Shown one piece after another: positions 33,362 to 44,215 of a stretch of 64,000 nucleotides of DNA. A program made the position numbers and the translations under genes. Position 1 is the first letter of the stretch. Each line of letters begins with the position of its first letter. Source of the DNA: Anodontia alba (taxonomy: Eukaryota; Mollusca; Bivalvia; Lucinida; Lucinidae); assembly GCA_964016985.1 (NCBI GenBank), contig OZ024825.1, forward strand, positions 7,129,056 to 7,193,055, in the 5' to 3' direction. The notes below the pieces were generated by a model. That model ran no database searches. It was not told the DNA's origin and worked only from the letters and a program-made list of their open reading frames with translations.

Positions 33362-33417
33362 GCGAACAGTGTAAACAAAGATCAGACGCCGTCTGATCTG
33401 GGTCTGCATTGTTTGCA
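33362..33417. repeat. Family B hairpin, copy 8
   Basis: GCGAACAGTGTAAAC and GGTCTGCATTGTTTGC arms with a trimmed tip (AGACGCCGTCT). It lies 15 bp right of family A copy 7. Confidence 0.75.
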
Positions 33418-33822
33418 AAGGCCTATCTACCCCAATACTTAGGTGTATTTAAGTACCTGTAGTAGTTGCTACTTCCAAATAAACTATTTTCCCTATGATC
33501 TTCTCTTTAACAGTAAGTAATTACCAGTGAATGAGTTCAAAAGTGCAGCGGATATTCAACAATGGTCGAATAAACGGACCACATCATGCAAAACGGGACC
33601 ACAGCATTACGCAAAGAGCGAGGACCCACAGGAGTTTGGCTTATCCGCATAAGTTATAATAGGGAATACGCATGTGCCCGCAAATTGATCAGCATGACGT
33701 CTTTCTTCGGTTGGACAAACGCCCTAATTATATTAAGTAGGTATATGTTGATGCAAAGACGGAACTGGACATCCGTTGGTTGTATACCGTGATTACCCTA
33801 AATTTTCGGACACGCATGTCTG

Positions 33823-33893
33823 AGCAAATAGTGTAATCCCAGATTAGACGCCGCATTCGGAGTCGTTTGCTCTGATTCTACACTATTCTCCAC
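33823..33893. repeat. Family B hairpin, copy 9, degenerate
   Basis: GCAAATAGTGTAATCCCAGAT against GATTCTACACTATTC, with mismatches in the inner stem. Confidence 0.6.
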
Positions 33894-34106
33894 TCAACCA
33901 ACACGTTTAGATACATCACGTGGGCTATGTTAAAATTGCAAGTGCACACTCGAGCGTTTTGCCCTGGATCCCTACTCCTTTTAGTAGGTCAAAACGTTCG
34001 CAATTACTTTGCATTTGAGAACGCGGTCCACGTTATCAATGGTCTTGTTTAATGTTTAGAATAAATATGGTTAAGAGTAAAGATTTCACAATTTTTGTAA
34101 ACATGG

Positions 34107-35912
34107 TAGAAGCAAACAAGAGGCCCACGGGCCACGTCTCGCTCACCTGAGTGACATATCCACTGCAGACATGCAGATGTTATGCAACATTTTCCCAATC
34201 CTATCATCGCAACTAATGAAAATATCATCATTTGAGCAGTTCTTAGTTTTGAAGAAGAATATATGGGCCTGACAGTCAATGGAGCATGATCATTTGAATA
34301 AACTATCAATCACATTTCAACAGTAGGATCAATGTGAAATTTAGTGGAAATTGTCTAAGTGGTTTTTCTGAAGAATCATGATTTTATACATGTAAACAGC
34401 ACAGTGGCAGGGAAATATAATAAATATAAACAAGTTGATGGCCATCTTAGATTTCCAATCAGAACAATTTTAACTACTGCTGATCTACAAGTCACTTCGA
34501 TACTTTCAATATAAATGTATATGACCCATACAAATGCATGGGGAAGCAAATTTGACCTTGGAGGTAAAAAGGTCAAATGTCAACATAGAAACATCATTTT
34601 AACAATTTTGGTAGATCTCCTGTCCTCCATAAGTTATGCAAAGATAAGGGCCCATGGCTTATTTGGTTATGGAGAAGAAGATTTTTAAAGGTTTTTACCA
34701 TATATGGGCATGGTAGCCATTTTGATCAATGGACCATGCCCATTTTAGCAATTTTTCATTCTCCTGCCCAAGGAGGCTCCGAATGAAATTTGAGCAACAC
34801 TGGCCCGGAGGCTTCAAAGGAAAAGTCATTTTAAATTATCGACATTTTTTCCATACAAATGTATGGGGCCCATACAAATGCATTCAGAAGCAAACTTGAC
34901 CTCGCCGTGAAAAGGTTAAATGTCAATGTATGACACTTATTTTAGCAACTTTGATAGACCGCCCGTTACCGATGATATATGCAAAGATTCAGCCACAAGC
35001 CATCATCGGTTTTGGAGAATAATATTTTTAAATATTTTTCCCAGACAAATGCATAGGGAAGCAAACTTGACCTGGCCGTGAAAAGGTCAAATGTCAGTGT
35101 ACGACCATTATTTTAGCAACTTTGGTAGTCCCCGATGATTTATGCAAAGATTCAGCCCCAAGCGTCCTCGGTTCTGGAGAAGAAGATTTTTAAAGGTTTT
35201 TACCTTATATGGGCATGGCGGCCATCTAGGTCTACGAACTGCAATCATTTTAGCAACCTTTCGTTCCTCCAACCTAAGGAGACTCCATATGTAATTTGTG
35301 CAAAATTGGCCCAGAGGCTCCAGAGGAGTTGTTGTTTGAAATTCTGAACATTTTTCCCATACAAATGCATAAGGAAGCAAAACTGACCTTACCGTAAAAA
35401 AGTCAAATGTCAATATACGACCATTATTTTGGCAATTTTGGTAGCCCTCCCGTTCCCTATGATATATGCAAAGATTCAGCCACAAGGTATTTTAAAAGAA
35501 GATTTTTAAAGATTTTTCCCATACAAATGCATAGGGAAGCAAACTTGACCTTGCCGTAAAAAGGCCAAACGTCAACGTACCATAATTCTTTTAGCAACTT
35601 TGGTAGACCTCTTATTCTTGATGATTCTTGCAAAGATTTAGCCCCAAGGCATGCTTGGTTCTAGAGAAGAAGTTTTTTAAAAGTTTTACCATATGTGGGC
35701 GTGGCGGCCATCTTGGTCAACGGACCGCGACCATTTTAGCAATCTTTCGTTCCCCCACCCTAAGGAGGCTCCATATGAAATCTGAGCAACATTGGCTCAG
35801 CGGCTTTAGAGGAGAAGTCGTTTGAAAATGTTAACGGACGGACGCACGGACGGACGGACGACGGACGAAAAGTGATCACAATAGCTCATCCTGAGCAGAG
35901 CTCAGGTGAGCT
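34107..35912. repeat. Array T3, long units with AGCTCA termini
   Basis: Units of several hundred bases recur: CATACAAATGCATAGGGAAG, AAGCAAACTTGACCT, AAAAGGTCAAATGTCA, TTTTAGCAACTTTGGTAG, ATTCAGCCCCAAG, GGCATGGCGGCCATCT and CTAAGGAGGCTCCATATG. The left edge has CTCGCTCACCTGAG. The right edge has a GGACGGACG run, then GTGATCACAATAGCTCA and the hairpin GAGCAGAGCTC. Frames here are shadows. Confidence 0.82.
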
Positions 35913-35952
35913 AAAAAAAACCTACATGTATAGACGTAAAATTGTAGTGTAT

Positions 35953-36196
35953 ATGAGCCCAAACGTGAGAAAACGTACCTTCGGACATGTGCGCCAAACC
36001 AATACTCAAATCAGCATACGCGTCCGCGCAGTTTGATTAGAGTCTTCGTTGCCCGCATGAAGAAGCTTTGCATCCTAGCTATCCAAATGTGCCCAGTGAA
36101 GATTCTGATCAGACTGCGCGAATGCGCAGGCTGATCTGAATCTTCACTGGGCGCACATGGCAAAAGGTACGTTTTCTGACGTTGCGGCTCATGTAC
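35953..36196. mobile_element. Family D foldback element, best copy
   Basis: TGAGCCCAAACGTGAGAAAA at the left mirrors TTTTCTGACGTTGCGGCTCA at the right. Inside are two CTGATCAG-type palindromes (CTCAAATCAGCATACGCGTC and the 36106-36150 hairpin with GACTGCGCGAATGCGCAGG), and GAAGCTTTGCATCCTAGC between them. Confidence 0.8.
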
Positions 36197-36482
36197 TGGA
36201 GCCGCGTCAAGAGAAAATGTGATTTTCAGACATAGACGCAAAGAGTTTAAAGGGTAAGACTGAGAAGTCCGCATTGCGAACGGAATTAGGAACTGATCTG
36301 GGCCAATGCAGAAAAATTGAGCCAGCCTGGGTCTGTGTCGTCCATAATGCGATAATGTGCATTTGTAAATTGCGTATAAAATATTTTCACAATTTTGTCT
36401 GTATGTTTCACAGTGACGTAGCCAGAAAAGAATTATCTTACGCACACGCTGGAAATTTCTGTTAATGGACTGAGAAAAATAA

Positions 36483-36524
36483 AGTGATTTGACTGATTGA
36501 TTGGTTGATTGATTTTTTGTTTGT

Positions 36525-36561
<37 letters not shown>

Positions 36562-36562
36562 C
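36483..36562. repeat. GATT microsatellite
   Basis: (GATT)n and (TGAT)n, broken once by a T-rich stretch. Confidence 0.9.
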
Positions 36563-36783
36563 ACACTGATATGTTCCTCAATGCCCAATGATACTGTGCA
36601 GCTAGAGCCCTGATGAAACTGTCCGGAGACGCAGGATCTCTGAATTTGATTTGAAGATCTATTTCGACAGTATTATCAGGGCTCTAACTGCTTACAGAAC
36701 CACTGGACATACATGTAGAAAAACAGCCCGATCCCTAACCAGCCCGACCAGTTCTAAAGTACGCTCAGTAACGTGATCGATGA

Positions 36784-38158
36784 ACAGTGAAGGCCCAGAA
36801 CAATTGTTACAGAAAAGTGAAGACTCTGACCAGTTATTCCAGAAAAATGAAAACCCGACAAATAAGTACAGAAAAGTGAAGGCCCAGACTAATGAGTGCA
36901 GAGACCCCTTCGTACTGAAAAGTGAAGGCCCAGACCAATGAGTACAGAAAAGTGAAGGCCAAGACCAATAAGTACAGAAAAGGGAAACCCCGACAAATAA
37001 TTACAGAAAAGTGAAAGCCCAGACTAATGAGTACAGAGACCACTGGTAAAAAAAAGTGAAGGCCCAGATTAATGTGTACAGAAACTTATGCGTGCACCGG
37101 CAGAAAAGTGAAGTCCTAGACCAATGAGTACAGACAAGTGAAGACCCAGACCAATGAGTACAAAGACACTGAGTACAGAAAAGGAAAGGTCAAGACTAAT
37201 GAGTACAGAGACCAATGAGCACAGAAATATGAAGGCCCAGACCAGTGAGTACAGAGACCAATGAATACAGAAAAATGAAGGCCCAGACCAATGAGTACAG
37301 AAAAAGTGAAGGCCCAGACCAATGAGTATAGAAAAGTGAAAGCTTCGGACCAATGAGTACAGATAAGTGAAGGCCTAGACCAATGTGTACAGAAAATTAA
37401 AGGCCTAGACCAATGTGTACAGAAAAGTGAAGGCCTAGACCAATGTGTACAGAAAAGTGAAGGCCTAGACCAATGTGTACAAATACGAAGGAGTACAGAA
37501 AAGTGAAGGCTTTGACCAGTGTGTACAGAGACCAATGAGTATATATAGAAAAGTGAAGGCCTAGACCAATGTATACAGAGACCAATGAGTATATAAAAGT
37601 GAAGGCCTAGACCAATGTGTACAGAGACCAATGAGTATTGAAAAGTGAAGGCCTAGACCAGTGTGTACAGAGACCAATGAGTATAGAAAGTGAAGGCCTA
37701 GACCAATGTGTACAGAGACCAATGTGTATAGAAAAGTGAAGGCTTTGACCAATGTGTACAGAGACCAGTGAGTATAGAAAAGTGAAGGATCAGACCATGA
37801 ATACAGAAAAGTGAAGACCCAGACCAATGTGTAAAGAAAAGTGAAGTCCCAAAATAATGTGTGCAAAAACATTGAAGGTCTAAACTAGTGAGTACAGAAA
37901 ATGGCAGAGCAAGACCTATAAGTACAGAAAAAGTGCAGACCCAGACAAACGAGTACAGAAAAGTGCAGACGAAACCAATAAGTACAGAAAAGTGAAGATC
38001 CAAAACAATGCGTACAAAAAAGTGAAGGCCCAGACCAATGAGTACAGAAAAGTGAAGGCCTAGACCAATGTGTACAGAAAAGCAAAGGCCTAGACCATTG
38101 TGTAAAAAGGCCCGAACCAATAAATATAGGAAAGTGGAAGCCCAGACCGTCCTGCGCA
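36784..38158. repeat. Satellite with a unit of about 30-45 bp
   Basis: About 1.37 kb of tandem units built from AGAAAAGTGAAGGCC, AGACCAATGAGTAC and AGAGACCAATGTGTAC. Higher-order alternation of long and short units is visible from 37500 to 37790. The minus-strand frames rich in GLGLHFSVLIGL-type repeats simply translate the satellite and are not genes. Confidence 0.92.
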
Positions 38159-38441
38159 GCCTTCACTTATTTTGAACACACATTATCTCGTTTTAAACCA
38201 GAAAATATATGGTATCCTATCCTGAAAATAATTGATTATCCCGCTAGAGTTGGACATTATAGTCATTTTATAATAATGAAATATGTAGAATTTCATCAAT
38301 ATACTGCTTATACATGTAATGAATCGTTTTCCAAGAAGCTGTTTACTTCCCGCTGACCTCTGACATCATCTTGAGGGGTTTCAACCGCAAAATGAGAAAT
38401 TGTCCTTGAGACATGTGCATCCAGCGAATGTGTCCTGAAGT

Positions 38442-38661
38442 GGAGCGCTGTGGTGCAGTGGTAAAGCGTCGGACTCGAGATCGATAGGTACCGGGTTCGA
38501 TCCCCACTAACAGCAAATGTTGTTTCCTTGACCAAGAGACTTTATCCACATTGCTTAGTACTGGTTTCTACCCAGGAAAAAAGAGGGCCACATGGAAGAT
38601 TAGTACTAGATTACTAAATGTGTTACCCTCTATAAATAAGGTCGATTATTATTATTATTAA
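38442..38661 (+). mobile_element. tRNA-derived SINE, second family, ATT tail
   Basis: The head has an A box TGGTGCAGTGGTAAAGCG and a B box GGGTTCGATCCCC. The body includes TTCCTTGACCAAGAGACTT and CTTAGTACTGGTTTCTACCC. It ends with a (TTA)n tail at 38645-38661. It is distinct from the SINE at 11238. Confidence 0.8.
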
Positions 38662-38698
38662 GTACATTTTTGTTACAATGATCCTCAATTTTGGATTT

Positions 38699-38818
38699 AA
38701 GGACGTTTTTTTTGTTGTTTTTTTTTTTTTTTTTGTTGTTGTTTGTTTTTTTTTTTTTTTTTTGTTTTTTTTGGGGTTTTTTTTGTTTTGTTTTTGTTTT
38801 TTCTGTCTTTCTTTTCTT
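38699..38818. repeat. T-rich low-complexity tract
   Basis: T runs interrupted by single G or C. The phenylalanine- and lysine-rich frames are artefacts. Confidence 0.9.
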
Positions 38819-39175
38819 TGGCTCGGCAGGGCTAAAGCAGACATGAACCCGATAAGAAGGTTCACGCCTACATTTACATATATTTTGACTTCCATTCGCT
38901 CTGTTTGCATTAATAGTGATTGTCATTTTCTCAGAAGATAGCCCGGTAATGTACTTGACCTGTCAAGAATTATAAATATTTGTTCTTCGAGCGTTGGTAT
39001 AATGCCAGCAACTGTTGTTTGTACGTTTGTCAGTCATAGTAGAACTGTAAATAAATCTACTCAGCTTTGAATAGTACATTCTCTATAATCAGTTTACAGG
39101 GAAAATAAGTATTTTGTCGGATACGTTTGTAATTGCACTTGTATCATCTGAGGCTCAGCATTCCCTACAAGATTA

Positions 39176-39400
39176 ACCCATTTAAGCCGAGTGGACTCTT
39201 CTACCTGAATTCTTTGGACCAGCCTATTTCTTGTTTAAGGGGTGTCTGGTCAGTTTTTATTATCACTATATTTCATTGGAATGCCTGTATTTAATGCAAA
39301 CAGTGTAGACCCTGATCAGACGCCGCGTTCTGCGGCGTCTGATCTGGGTCTACACTGTTTACCAATGTCCCATTTGTGGGACGCTAGGCACAAATGGGTT
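39176..39400. mobile_element. Family B foldback element, AACCCATTT type, copy 1
   Basis: Ends AACCCATTTAAGCCGAGTGG and CTAGGCACAAATGGGTTT are inverted. The family B hairpin (39296-39363) is off-centre inside. A homologous element at 57578-57801 shares GGGGTGTCTGGTCAGTTTTT-like internal sequence. Confidence 0.82.
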
Positions 39401-39401
39401 T

Positions 39402-39611
39402 AATGTGCGCCAAGCAAAGACACTGACCAGCTTTCGCAAATGTGCAAGCTAATCAGAGTCATTGTTTTGCGCTCTATAGGTAGCCAACCATCCACGTTTT
39501 CTGCAGACAGACGGACGACGTTCTGCTTAGAATACGTGGATGCGGAGGTTGATTCGAGTCTCTGTTGGACACAACCAATCTTGTAGGAAAACTGTGCACG
39601 GCTCATATTAA
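39402..39611. repeat. Family D-like element, diverged
   Basis: TGTGCGCCAAGCAAAGACAC start, a GCTTTCGCAAATGTGCAAGC palindrome, and TGCACGGCTCATATTA end. Confidence 0.5.
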
Positions 39612-40047
39612 AGTGTTTATGTTATGTATCGTGCGACTGTCTAATTTTGCAGTTATTTGCTATATCGTTCCTGACAGAAATCTACTCTCTGTGTTGTTAG
39701 AATACAAATAGTGAACTTTACTTTCATTATTTCTGAATAAAGATTGCGCTGTATACTAAATATCCATTTAAAACGCCATATACTATCTGCATTATGCGAG
39801 TATTGGGTCATCCTTGTCATGCAACTAAATAAGAGAACAGAATTGAAAGAACAAGTTAATGTAAATCAGGCGAAAAACAAATAAGTGTGAAAGAACCAAT
39901 GTCAAGACGTTTCAATATCACATGAGTAAAATAATATGTTCTAAAGTTTATTTCAGGGCCAAAATGCAGTAGTAGTAAAGACACAATTCTGCATTTAATG
40001 AAGAAGACTTGTATATTTACAAAACTCATTGACTCTTAAAGATAAGA

Positions 40048-40310
40048 CATCACGAAAACATGCCTATATAATTTTGACCCCCTTAAACCCCACTTTTATA
40101 TAGTAAAACTTGGGTTTACAGGGGTATATATTATTTTTCTTATTTCTGCTCAAAACATAGATTGTGGGTACTCGTTAGAACCGCTCGGAGTACCCACAAT
40201 CTATGTTTTGAGCAGAAATATGAAAAATATTAGAATTTTTTATCTGAAAAGTATGCCAGTTTTTGGTTGTAAAATTTTCAATATATTTGAACAGGCGTGT
40301 TTTCGTAATA
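40048..40310 (-). mobile_element. Family A MITE, copy 8, reverse, hairpin tip deleted
   Basis: CATCACGAAAACATGCC to GTGTTTTCGTAATA. The core reads GGTACTCGTTAGAACCGCTC then GGAGTACC, so the distal part of one arm is gone. Confidence 0.87.
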
Positions 40311-40856
40311 AATTACGCATTTACGTACACAAGGACAACTAATGATTTCAAGTTATGGCCTCAACCCTTTCCGATTCAGAACAGCAAAATTATGGAATTC
40401 TTTACGCAAGCGGGTAAGAGACGGACACATAATTTAGTCATATATATTAAAAGTAAACTAAACAAGTTGTGTCGTCGACATTTTAATATTGTCAGCAACT
40501 TAAAGGCGTCGTCCTTGACTCTTATCTGCAATTAAGAATCTCTGTGGGCGACACGGCTAGCTTGTTAGCAACCATAAGGTCCCAGCACACAGTTTATAAG
40601 CGCCATTTTCAAGTTGTCACACAGTTTATAGGCGCCATTTTGACGCTAAGTAACTGGGACATTGTAGCTTTCGTCTCGGATTTGACTTTCACACCATGGA
40701 TAGGTTTATTTAGACTGTTAGTTGTAGTTTATACTATTGATCCCAGGAATTTTCCCCACGCCTTTTTAAAACAGCGATGGGGATATTATGAACGTGTCAC
40801 AAAATGTCAACTAAGTGTACAAAATTAGAGGTAGGAGCAACTAAACTGTCCATTCT

Positions 40857-41170
40857 TTAGAATGCCTGTCCGTCCGTCACGCTATCTCCTCCTAAACCAA
40901 TAGGCGGAATTTAACCAAATTTTTTCGTCCGGCATACGTCCGTCTATCTGTCCAACCCGTTATCTGCTCCCGAACCACTGGGCGCAATTCACCCAAATTT
41001 GCTACATGACTTTCTTTTCTGGCAAGGTTGTGCGAGAGCGAGTCCGTCCATCCATCCGTCTCCGCCATGCTAGCGATGGCGCGTCATTGACTGCGCATTC
41101 TTTTTTTTTCTGCTGACAGTTGTAGGGCTTTTTCGATGCTCGCTCCGGGGCTTTTTTCATATTTTGTCAT
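40857..41170. repeat. T-type array fragment with GTCCGTCC blocks
   Basis: Repeats of TCCGTCC, TATCTCCTCCTAAACCAAT and TCTGCTCCCGAACCACTGG with CACCCAAATTTGC. These resemble the degenerate start of arrays T1-T3, but no AGCTCACC end was seen. Confidence 0.5.
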
Positions 41171-41430
41171 GTTGATTGTGTTATTGTTGTATTCAATGGG
41201 CCCTGTCTAGCACTCTGATCACGTTATTGTGGAAGACGGAGCTAGATGCCTTACATTTCATTGGTTTGTAACTTGTTTGTGTGTTGTCTGTCGAAGTATT
41301 TCCTTTAAAGTAGCCAAAGTTGCAGAAGGGCCGTTTTGTGCAGAGAGCAAACAGGAAGTCCCAAAAGTTGTCTCCTTTGTACAAAATGGCAGAACAACTA
41401 CCAAATGTACCCAGTTCCCTTTAATACTTA

Positions 41431-41655
41431 CATTACGAAAACAAACCTATTCAAATATGTTGAAAAGTTCACCACCAAACATTGAAAGTTTTCAGATAAA
41501 AATTCTGATATTTTTCATATTTCTGCTCAAAACATAGATTGTGGGTACTCGTTCTAACGAGTACCCACAATCTATGTTTTTGAGCAGAAAAAAAATAATG
41601 TATACCCCTGTAAACTCCAGTTTTACTGTAATTATATAGGTATGTTTTTGTGATG
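41431..41655 (+). mobile_element. Family A MITE, copy 9, hairpin tip deleted
   Basis: CATTACGAAAACA to GTTTTTGTGATG. The core is GGTACTCGTTCTAACGAGTACC, a clean removal of the GAACCGCC-type tip from both arms. The downstream small hairpin is also shortened. Confidence 0.86.
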
Positions 41656-42092
41656 AGGTCTCAGTCTGGGTCTTCGCTATCCACATATGCCATAAGACCC
41701 CATGACTCAAATCTGTCGTTCGACTAATTACCAAGATTCCTGTTTGGTAGCTTGTGTCAACAGATTTTCTCTTTAAAATAACGTTCCAATACTATACTTT
41801 AGTATCGTATTTAACAGAAGGGTTCAGACGGAATGGCCTGAGCAAACAGTATAGACCAATATCACACACCATACACTTCACATTTTTTTTTTCTCATCAA
41901 GCAATGAATGCGTTTAAATTTAAGTATGGTAAGAAGATAAGGTGTCCAATTATTTTGAATAAATAAGGTATGCTAGGTGAACACAGTCGAACTTCAATAC
42001 CCCGAACATAGATGGCTCGTTTACCATTGCTAATTCGAACTCGCTTTTGAGTCCGTACGAAATTCTTCTGATAGGTCAAGAAAACAAATACT

Positions 42093-42524
42093 TAAAGGCT
42101 CCATATGCCTCAAAAATAGACGTTTTATTATCCAAGAAAGGATTAATAAATTGATATTTGGTATAAATACAATCATAAAATGTGGCACCTGACAGCCGGT
42201 AAAATTTTAGTTAGTCCCTCGTTCTTGAAATGAGATGATTTTTATTGTATCTCTTAATGTTGCCAACATTAATTCAGACCCAGTCAGCATTCTTTATAAA
42301 TCTACAGCGGGCCGATATCGGCCCGCCAGGGTAGCTGATGGGCCGATAACGGCCCGCTGCAGATTTATAAAGAATGCTAGCTGGGGAGATACGATAAAAA
42401 AATGATTTTGATCCAGGTCAGTTTGATCCAGGGAGACTAACTGAAATTTTACAGGCTGTGAGGTGGCACATGTTATGACCATATATCTATTTATTAAACC
42501 GTTCTCGGATAAAAAAGGAAATTT
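42093..42524. mobile_element. Family H foldback element, copy 2, inside family M
   Basis: It matches family H copy 1: AAGGCTCCATATGCCTCAAA, ATACAATCATAAAATGTGG, GCCAACATTAATTCAGA and GACTAACTGAAATTTTACAG. It is interrupted at 42279-42385 by a P element. Confidence 0.8.
42279..42385. mobile_element. Family P palindromic MITE, copy 4
   Basis: CCCAGTCAGCATTCTTTAT to GCTAGCTGGG, flanked by GA on both sides. Comparison with family H copy 1, where ATTCAGAGATAC is uninterrupted, confirms the empty site and the 2-bp duplication. Confidence 0.92.
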
Positions 42525-42536
42525 TCTAATTATATC

Positions 42537-42611
42537 ATGGAATTGTATGTTATTTGTACTCATAAGACTTGCCACATCGAGGCGGTACTAATGAGTACAC
42601 TTAACATACCC
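42537..42611. repeat. Hairpin J3 with GTACTC core
   Basis: GTATGTTATTTGTACTCATA against AATGAGTACACTTAACATAC. The tip contains ATCGAGGCGG, like the family A core. Confidence 0.7.
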
Positions 42612-43434
42612 GGGATCATACCACTTTTGTCCAGAAAATCGAAAAATATTCCCTAAACTATCGAAATTTGCTTCCTGACCTGGCGTCATGATTAACTCTC
42701 AGTGGCTCGAACTACGAGTACTCATATCTCGAACAAATTTATATGGTACCATAGATGTTCGAGCCATTGAAATGCGACTGTTGAAATACATACATGTATG
42801 TTTCTGCTCTTGTAAGTGCTTATTTAGACGGAAACGTAGAATATGACATCTAATAAATATGACCGAGAAATGAACCCGGACGGAATTGATGCTTCTCTGC
42901 GGATATGATTAGTGGGTCAATGACTGTTATTGATTTTGTTTTTTCCCAGCTTTTTGTTCATGTATTGGTCAAATAGTAGCGCTATTAGGACAGTTTAGAG
43001 CAATACTGAGTCAAAACATGTAATTAACCCTTTGCTAGGAATGTAAGTTGCGAATCGTGTATGGACGTAGACAAAACCGAACAGAAATAGATTCGTTGTA
43101 GATATTTAAAATAGTCCACAAACAAAAATTCCAGTCAAAATGTCTTACTGCCAGCAGCGTCCCAACGCACAGACATACGTCAATGCCACCAAATCTCCCC
43201 TCCCACAAACGCACACCTATCGGTAGTGGCAATCCTCTTTACATTTTATGCGGACGTTGACACTGCCCCATTTTTCTGAGAAAATAGACCGGGATAAAAT
43301 AAGTACTTCAGTATTTATCCCAGTACGTTCAGCTTGAAAACTATACAGAGACAATCTGATCAGTGCCACGAGAAAACAATTTTATACCCTGTACAAAAAG
43401 CAAAACTCTAATCCACTTTATGTATACTCGATTA

Positions 43435-43680
43435 TAAGCCGGGGCACAGCATCTCCCACAAGATGACATGTGCGCCAAGCGAAAATTCAGATCAGCCTGC
43501 GCATCAGGACAGTCTTATCAGAGTCTTCACTAACTGCCAGAAGACGCTTTTGATCGTTGGATACCCACAGATCGCCCTGCGAAGACTCTGATCAGACTGC
43601 GCGGATGCGCAGGTTGATCTGAGTCTTCGCTGGGCGCACATACAACTTGTAGGAAATGCTGGGCCCCGGCTCGAATGTTT
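43435..43680. repeat. Family D element, copy 3
   Basis: ATAAGCCGGGGCACAGC at the left mirrors GCTGGGCCCCGGCTCGAA at the right. There are two inner palindromes with CAGATCAGCCTGCGCATC and GACTGCGCGGATGCGCAGG. Confidence 0.75.
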
Positions 43681-43944
43681 CGGATTAAGTGCAATACTAC
43701 GACTGGGCTATACAAACGCAGTTCGCATTTGGAGTAAACAGGTAGCTTTTCTCGTTACTTGCAGCATAGCTGGATCATCAGGTGTGCTTCTAATAAATCA
43801 GAAAGGTGAAAAAACCTGTTATCAATTTAGCCGCGGAATATACCTGTTTGCTGTAAACAATAAAAGTTATTAGTAGTTTTTCTCTCTCTCTCTCTTTTTC
43901 TATTTGACGCAATGCAGATAAAGGGTTCTTATGCCATTTAGAAA

Positions 43945-44105
43945 CAACAAAGACCCAGATGCGCGCAATCTGATCAAGACCTTCTCTGTTTGTCGATATC
44001 TTCTACAGCAGTCATTGATTCTGCCAGCAGAGAACGAAGACCCTGATCAGACTGCGCGAATGCGCAGTCTGATCTGGGTCATCGTTGCCCGTATATCGGA
44101 TAAGA
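43945..44105. repeat. Family C/D-type palindrome
   Basis: AACAAAGACCCAGATGCGCG at one side, with the compact hairpin GACCCTGATCAGACTGCGCG / CGCAGTCTGATCTGGGTC at 44038-44078. Confidence 0.65.
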
Positions 44106-44109
44106 GCGT

Positions 44110-44215
44110 CCCAGTAAGACTTCTACATAAATCTACAGCGGGCCGTTATCGGCCCGTCAGGGTAGCTGACGGGCCGATAAGGCCCGCTATAGATTTATGT
44201 AGAATGCTAGCTGGG
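44110..44215. mobile_element. Family P palindromic MITE, copy 5
   Basis: CCCAGTAAGACTTCTACATA to GCTAGCTGGG, with stem GCCGTTATCGGCCCGTCAG. No target duplication is visible (GT left, AA right). Confidence 0.87.

Larger units (their letters stand above)
41993..42786. mobile_element. Family M element with CAGTCGAAC termini, copy 1
   Basis: The left end ACAGTCGAACTTCAATACCC and the right end TTCGAGCCATTGAAATGCGA CTG are inverted; TTCGAACTC/AGTGGCTCGAACT words recur inside. The right half contains hairpin J3. The middle is occupied by family H copy 2, which itself holds a P element. The termini suggest a pogo/Tigger-type non-autonomous element. Confidence 0.65.

Noticed and set aside
37069..38166. 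Several minus-strand frames of 90-171 codons rich in GLGLHFSVLIGL-like repeats
   Set aside because: They translate the tandem satellite in all three phases, start and stop with its edges, and have no protein-family features.
38442..38515. Second possible tRNA gene
   Set aside because: Promoter boxes are good, but the downstream body and TTA tail mark a SINE.
38623..38941. Lysine-rich and phenylalanine-rich frames on both strands
   Set aside because: These are products of the T-rich tract at 38699-38818.
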